From Fibrobacter sp. (GTDB lineage Bacteria; Fibrobacterota; Fibrobacteria; Fibrobacterales; Fibrobacteraceae): 43,622 nucleotides of DNA. Where the stretch lies: positions 1-43,622 of the forward strand of contig JAGAAW010000029.1 of NCBI GenBank assembly GCA_017615055.1, given 5' to 3'. Each line of letters starts with the position of its first letter. Position 1 is the stretch's first letter. Shown here one piece after another: positions 39,640-43,622 of this stretch. Below the pieces are notes generated by a model that saw only the letters and a list, made by a program, of their open reading frames with translations, had not been told where the DNA came from and ran no database searches. Both the position numbers and the translations under genes were made by a program.

Positions 39640-40765
39640 TTTTAATTACAAATTTAGAGAGACCTTGTCTCGGGTGAGAACATCACGCGGGCGGGGCCCC
39701 AGCTCGGAGTGGACGCCTACGGCGTCCGTGGCTGCACTCGGTCATGCCGGTCTGCAAGCAGACCGTCGCGACACTCGTTTGCACACTACTGCGAAGGCCT
39801 TATTTGTTGTTTTCTTGTTTTTTTTACTGCCGATGTGCTCCCACGCGGCGGAAGATTACTTCTTCAAGGCGAATGAACTTTACGACCAGGGAAAGTTCAA
39901 GGAAGCGGTTCCGCTTTACCGTGCGGCGATTGACGAGGGCCGTTACGAGCCTTTCGCATGGTTCAATCTAGGCAACGCACTGGTGCAACTCGACCGCAAG
40001 CAGGTCGCGATGGTGGCTTACAGGCGCACCGTAGAACTCCTGCCGAATTTCGAGAAGGCATGGATGCTGCTCGGTGACCTCTACTACCTCGCTGATTCTC
40101 CGGGCGATGCGATTGCGGCATACAACCGTGCGATTGAACTCGGCGTGGAATCCGACCACGTGCACTTTGCGCTCGCGGAATGCTACCTGAAGGGCCGCGA
40201 CTGGACACTCGCGCAGAAGAACTTCGAGCGTGCGCTGAGGCTGAACCCCGACCGCATGGATGCTTGGTACGGCCTTGCCGAAGTCTACGAGAAACTGGGC
40301 GACTACGAGTACGCCATCAAGACCTTGCAGAATGCACTCCAGATGACGGCTACCGCAGGTGCCGACGTCCACTTTACGCTCGCATATTACTACCGCAGCA
40401 TGGATTCTACGCGCCAGTCCCTGAACGAGATGGAAAACGGCATATTGATGGACCCGGAGAATGTCTCTGCCCGCCGCTACCTCGCGCAGATGTACGTGCA
40501 GAACAATTCTCCATGGATGGCAATTTTCACGCTGGAAGAAGGCCTGCGGCACAACAAGGGCAAGGGCGACCTAAATCTAGACCTGGGTCAGATCTACTTT
40601 AATCAGAAACGCTACGACGAAGCGTTCGAATGCTACATGAAGGCCTGGATTGCGGGCAGTTCGCAGGGCCGTATCGGTGCCGAGAACGTGGGCCATGTGT
40701 TCTCCAACGCGGGCGATACCGAGAAGGCTGAAAGCCTTTACAAGCGCATCCGCGAGAAGAAGTAA
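39629..40765 (+). CDS. TPR periplasmic protein of the TonB2-like operon with repeat-coded N-terminus
   Basis: A 378-residue protein. TTG 39629 overlaps the tonB stop and has a perfect AAAGGAG seven bases upstream, so I take it as the start; about 52 residues then precede a signal-like core (FVVFLFFLLPMCSHA). That extension is basic and is partly coded by the 50-bp repeat (39753-39802). The mature part (about 75-378) is eight or so TPR units (for example WFNLGNALVQLDRKQVAMVAYRRTVELLP, cut short here). In TonB2-type operons a TPR gene is the last member, as here. Confidence 0.88.
   Translation: MSNDFNYKFRETLSRVRTSRGRGPSSEWTPTASVAALGHAGLQADRRDTRLHTTAKALFVVFLFFLLPMCSHAAEDYFFKANELYDQGKFKEAVPLYRAAIDEGRYEPFAWFNLGNALVQLDRKQVAMVAYRRTVELLPNFEKAWMLLGDLYYLADSPGDAIAAYNRAIELGVESDHVHFALAECYLKGRDWTLAQKNFERALRLNPDRMDAWYGLAEVYEKLGDYEYAIKTLQNALQMTATAGADVHFTLAYYYRSMDSTRQSLNEMENGILMDPENVSARRYLAQMYVQNNSPWMAIFTLEEGLRHNKGKGDLNLDLGQIYFNQKRYDEAFECYMKAWIAGSSQGRIGAENVGHVFSNAGDTEKAESLYKRIREKK
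39753..39802. repeat. 50-bp dispersed repeat, copy B (inverted, translated)
   Basis: Reverse complement of 20291-20340 with about four differences. Its flank 39736-39770 also contains a TCTGCAAGCAGA inverted repeat. It lies inside the N-terminal coding part of the TPR gene. Confidence 0.88.
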
Positions 40766-40784
40766 TCTCGCTCAATTCTTTTTC

Positions 40785-40792
40785 TACATTTG
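40785..40792 (+). promoter_or_regulatory. Promoter core TACATTTG before the 40798 gene
   Basis: TACATTTG, five bases and then ATG 40798, 19 bases after the TPR gene stop. Confidence 0.55.
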
Positions 40793-40797
40793 TACCT

Positions 40798-41913
40798 ATG
40801 GCTAAGAAGAAAAAAGTTTGGAAATCGAATAGCGGTGCCGCTGCATTCCGTGGCAAGGAAGACCGCATCCGCGAAACGCTTACGCAGATTATAAACGGCG
40901 AAAGCAGGCTCCTGCACCGTCCGGATGAACTGTACGAGACAATTGCGAAGACGATTGACGATATCGAGGATTTCAAGGATGTTCGCCTGCAGCTCGAACT
41001 GCTCGCGTGGACGCTCCGCACAGACTTTCTCTCGTTCAAGGCGGACGACGAGGAACGCGACGACTGGGAAAGCCTCTTCTACGATGCAGGCACATTCTTT
41101 GTGGAACTTGCTAGCCAGTACGATGACAAGGACTACATTGCCGACCTGATTCACGACCTGGCGCTGCGTCATGTGGGTGGGGAAGGCCGTTCCGTGCTTT
41201 TCCTCTCGCTCAACGAGGTTCTGCCCGACGAAATCGCGAAGAAACTTATCGATGAACTTATCGCGACAGTTACCGAAGTGGAACTCCAGAACCGCGAGGA
41301 TATCATCGACGCCATTACGGACATGGCAGACGCGCTGGGCGATTGCGAACGCTACACAAAGGCGGCCCTCCTGAAGGACCCGGATAAGAGTAACGCGACG
41401 CTTATCGATATTGCAAACGAGTACTTTGTCGCCGGCGACATCGAACTTGCCAAGCAGTGGCTCGGCGATGTGCGTGACCCTGGTGCCGAAGACGAAGAAG
41501 CGTATCTCGACCTCATGGCGGCGATTGCCGACAAGGAAGGTCGCAAGTCCGACTGCGTCAAGATTGCTATGCGCCTGTATGAAAGTTACCCGAAGGTCAT
41601 CAACCTCGCGCGCCTCTGCCAGCAGGTTGACGAAAAGCAGGCTGATACGCTACTCCGCGAGCATTCCAGTTTCCGCAGTGGCGGGAATGTCGACACGGAA
41701 TTCATGCAGTTGCTTTTAGGTCTCAAGCGCTATGCGCTTCTTGAGCAGTATATCGACATGTACGAGAAGGACTTGCCCGCAGAAGATGCGGAAATCCTGA
41801 ACGGCATCTCGGACCAGCTCGAAAAGGATGGCCAGAAGGCGCTTGCCGACCATATTCGCGAATGGACCGTCGAGGAGCCCGAAGAAGCCGAGGCCTTCGA
41901 CAACCGCGACTAA
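40798..41913 (+). CDS. Acidic helical-repeat protein of unknown function
   Basis: I do not recognise a named family. The protein has 371 residues, a Lys-rich first ten residues and then an acidic, almost wholly helical sequence. Paired helices of about 34 residues from about 190 to 340 (for example NATLIDIANEYFVAGDIELA and EEAYLDLMAAIADKEGR) suggest TPR-like repeats. No signal peptide is present, so it is likely cytoplasmic. It has its own TACATTTG element and a terminator after it, so it is separate from the TonB operon. Confidence 0.82.
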   Translation: MAKKKKVWKSNSGAAAFRGKEDRIRETLTQIINGESRLLHRPDELYETIAKTIDDIEDFKDVRLQLELLAWTLRTDFLSFKADDEERDDWESLFYDAGTFFVELASQYDDKDYIADLIHDLALRHVGGEGRSVLFLSLNEVLPDEIAKKLIDELIATVTEVELQNREDIIDAITDMADALGDCERYTKAALLKDPDKSNATLIDIANEYFVAGDIELAKQWLGDVRDPGAEDEEAYLDLMAAIADKEGRKSDCVKIAMRLYESYPKVINLARLCQQVDEKQADTLLREHSSFRSGGNVDTEFMQLLLGLKRYALLEQYIDMYEKDLPAEDAEILNGISDQLEKDGQKALADHIREWTVEEPEEAEAFDNRD

Positions 41914-41946
41914 TACGTTGTCCTTACATACAACGGAATTTCACCT

Positions 41947-41976
41947 CCGGAGGCTTTATTCCTTCGGTTTTTTTTT
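41947..41976 (+). terminator. Terminator after the 40798 gene
   Basis: CCGGAGG, seven-base loop, CCTTCGG (one wobble) and nine T. Its end overlaps TACATTTTG of the next gene. Confidence 0.85.
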
Positions 41977-41984
41977 ACATTTTG
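41976..41984 (+). promoter_or_regulatory. Promoter-like TACATTTTG before the Ser-linker lipoprotein
   Basis: TACATTTTG lies 26 bases before ATG 42011; this leader has room for AAGGAG just before the start. Confidence 0.42.
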
Positions 41985-42010
41985 CCTGTCATTCATTAAA
42001 AGGAGAAAAT

Positions 42011-43165
42011 ATGAATATCTCGAAAATTGGTTTAGGTCTTTCTATTTCTGCGGCTCTTTGCCTTATGGCTTGCGGTGACGACGAAAGTTCCTGGCCCGCA
42101 GCAAATAACGACCCGGACGAAACTCTCTCGTCTTCCAGCGAAACCTCCGGCACGCCGGATTCCAGCGATAACAACGGGGCTGGGGCTTCATCGAGTTCCG
42201 TTGAGGCTGCCTCCAGTTCTTCTGCCGAAGAAGAGGCTGCCCCCTGCACGTTCGGCGCAACGGACGATTCGTGGGCAATCAATTACAGGGGTAGTGATGG
42301 CAGCAACAGCGCGAACATCACGACCGTCTTTGAAATCCAGGGCGAAGACCTCGTCATCCGTGACTCTGTGCGCTTCACGGGCACTACTGCCAGCATGTAC
42401 TGCCGCCTGCTGACGATGAACGATTCTACTGCAACGCACCCCACGTCCATGGATGGTAAGCTTGCCGGCGAACAGACCTGCTCTGGCAGCACGGCGGTTC
42501 TCGTTACGACCCGTACGGAAAAGGGTTACTTCGCAACGAACGCCCGCGAGGCCGTTCACGCTTCCGTGAAGAAGGCTTGCGATGCTGCTGTGAATGGCTC
42601 TGCCTTTGAAGTTTTCCCGCTTGAGACGACCTCGAACTGCAACTTCACGGTCGATGATCCTGAATGGGTATACTCCTACCTCGACGAGAGCTGGCGTGGT
42701 ACTGACAGCGTCATCGTGAAGTATGTCTTGGCATACGATTCTGCGGAAGGTGAAATCATGCGCCGCAAGTACGAAATTCAGCCGATGCCCTACATGGAAT
42801 GCATGACCAAGAAGTTCTCGAATATCGGTCTCACCAACTTCTGCACCATGGAAGGCTATGTCAACGGTTCTTCTTCGGGTACGCAATCTAAGCCGAGGGA
42901 AGATGTGTTCAAGAGCGAACAGAACTACTGCAAGGAAAAGGTGCCTGCCGTTGAAGTTGAACCGGAAAGCTCCAGTTCCGCTGATGTCGAAGAAACCTCG
43001 TCGAGCTCTGCCGCTGCACCCTCTGGCGACATGGTCTCCTGCGATGTTCCGGGTGTCATGGGCGGTTGTGAAGAGGCTCCTGCCGGTAGCGACCAGGCGA
43101 GGTTCTACATCTCCTCCTGCGAATCCCTGCTGGAAGGCACGCTCGGCACTGGCTGCTCGAACTAA
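42011..43165 (+). CDS. Ser-linker lipoprotein of unknown function
   Basis: A 384-residue lipoprotein with lipobox LMAC (Cys21) and a Ser/Asp/Glu linker (about 25-75) with several SSSS runs, a globular domain (about 77-300) with Cys pairs, a second Ser-rich linker (about 318-342) and a short Cys-containing tail. AAGGAG before the ATG sets the start. Ser-rich linkers of this type are common in Fibrobacter surface proteins. The globular domain is not recognised. A clear terminator follows. Confidence 0.85.
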   Translation: MNISKIGLGLSISAALCLMACGDDESSWPAANNDPDETLSSSSETSGTPDSSDNNGAGASSSSVEAASSSSAEEEAAPCTFGATDDSWAINYRGSDGSNSANITTVFEIQGEDLVIRDSVRFTGTTASMYCRLLTMNDSTATHPTSMDGKLAGEQTCSGSTAVLVTTRTEKGYFATNAREAVHASVKKACDAAVNGSAFEVFPLETTSNCNFTVDDPEWVYSYLDESWRGTDSVIVKYVLAYDSAEGEIMRRKYEIQPMPYMECMTKKFSNIGLTNFCTMEGYVNGSSSGTQSKPREDVFKSEQNYCKEKVPAVEVEPESSSSADVEETSSSSAAAPSGDMVSCDVPGVMGGCEEAPAGSDQARFYISSCESLLEGTLGTGCSN

Positions 43166-43189
43166 CAATCAACGAAAATAAAACAAGAA

Positions 43190-43217
43190 AGCGGCCGGAG
43201 AAATCCGGTCGCTTTTT
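43190..43217 (+). terminator. Terminator after the Ser-linker lipoprotein
   Basis: AAGCGGCCGGA, GAAA loop, TCCGGTCGCTT (11-bp stem, one wobble) and TTT. It lies between convergent genes and could act for both. Confidence 0.88.
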
Positions 43218-43256
43218 AATTCTTTAATGTGACTACAAAGGGTCGCGGCGTCTTTA

Positions 43257-43622
<366 letters not shown>

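Overview
The window looks like a chromosomal stretch of a Fibrobacter-type bacterium (Fibrobacterota, FCB group). The evidence is a lipoprotein with the Fibrobacter paralogous FISUC-type domain, Ser-rich linkers behind lipoproteins, a Gram-negative envelope gene set (LptE-like, OmpA/TSP3, TonB/ExbB/ExbD, MltD-like), a Rho with a very large Asn/Gln-rich N-terminal extension, and GC-rich codons set between very AT-rich promoters. The gene set is mostly housekeeping and envelope; I see no phage, insertion sequence or CRISPR array.

Layout. 1-600: 5' part of a minus-strand TrpB2-type tryptophan synthase beta gene, preceded by a complete Trp-codon attenuator (15-residue leader peptide with three consecutive Trp codons, antiterminator and terminator). 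700-1920: a candidate small basic protein and an SDR epimerase. 1919-4017 (minus): nspC-tsaE-mntP. 4122-6610: a secreted protein followed by a FecCD/BtuC-type permease and its ATPase. 6607-10733 (minus): rho, proC and a sigma-54 activator. 11022-13042: folK, a deoxynucleoside kinase and panC. 13204-16248 (minus): a CHASE2 adenylate cyclase. 16312-20293: ftsK and ispE. 20636-21388: tRNA-Gln(TTG) and rplY. 21452-22998: a stand-alone HSDR_N nuclease-fold protein and the FISUC lipoprotein. 23084-24370 (minus): serS. 24437-27679 (minus): four genes joined by ATGA overlaps (HprK-like kinase, S24/S26 peptidase, PqqD-like RRE protein, ABC exporter), resembling an orphan peptide-maturation/export cassette. 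27714-28238: lptE-like. 28291-30896 (minus): OmpA/TSP3 protein and a Nudix hydrolase. 30969-33623: a 52-residue membrane protein, a 66-residue acidic protein and a five-LysM lytic transglycosylase. 33750-34529 (minus): an outer-membrane protein. 34642-40765: an ankyrin lipoprotein, then a TonB2-like operon (DUF3450, TtpC-like ExbB, ExbB, ExbD, TonB, TPR). 40798-43165: an acidic helical protein and a Ser-linker lipoprotein. The right end is the 3' part of leuB (minus).

Two themes cut across the genes. First, a short element close to TAnATTTg sits 4-6 bases before the start codon of at least a dozen transcription units. This spacing would place transcription starts on the start codon itself, so many mRNAs here may be leaderless, while operon-internal genes carry strong Shine-Dalgarno sequences. 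Second, several dispersed repeat families occur, and in the TonB operon and in rho they lie inside reading frames and are translated as N-terminal, C-terminal or linker extensions.
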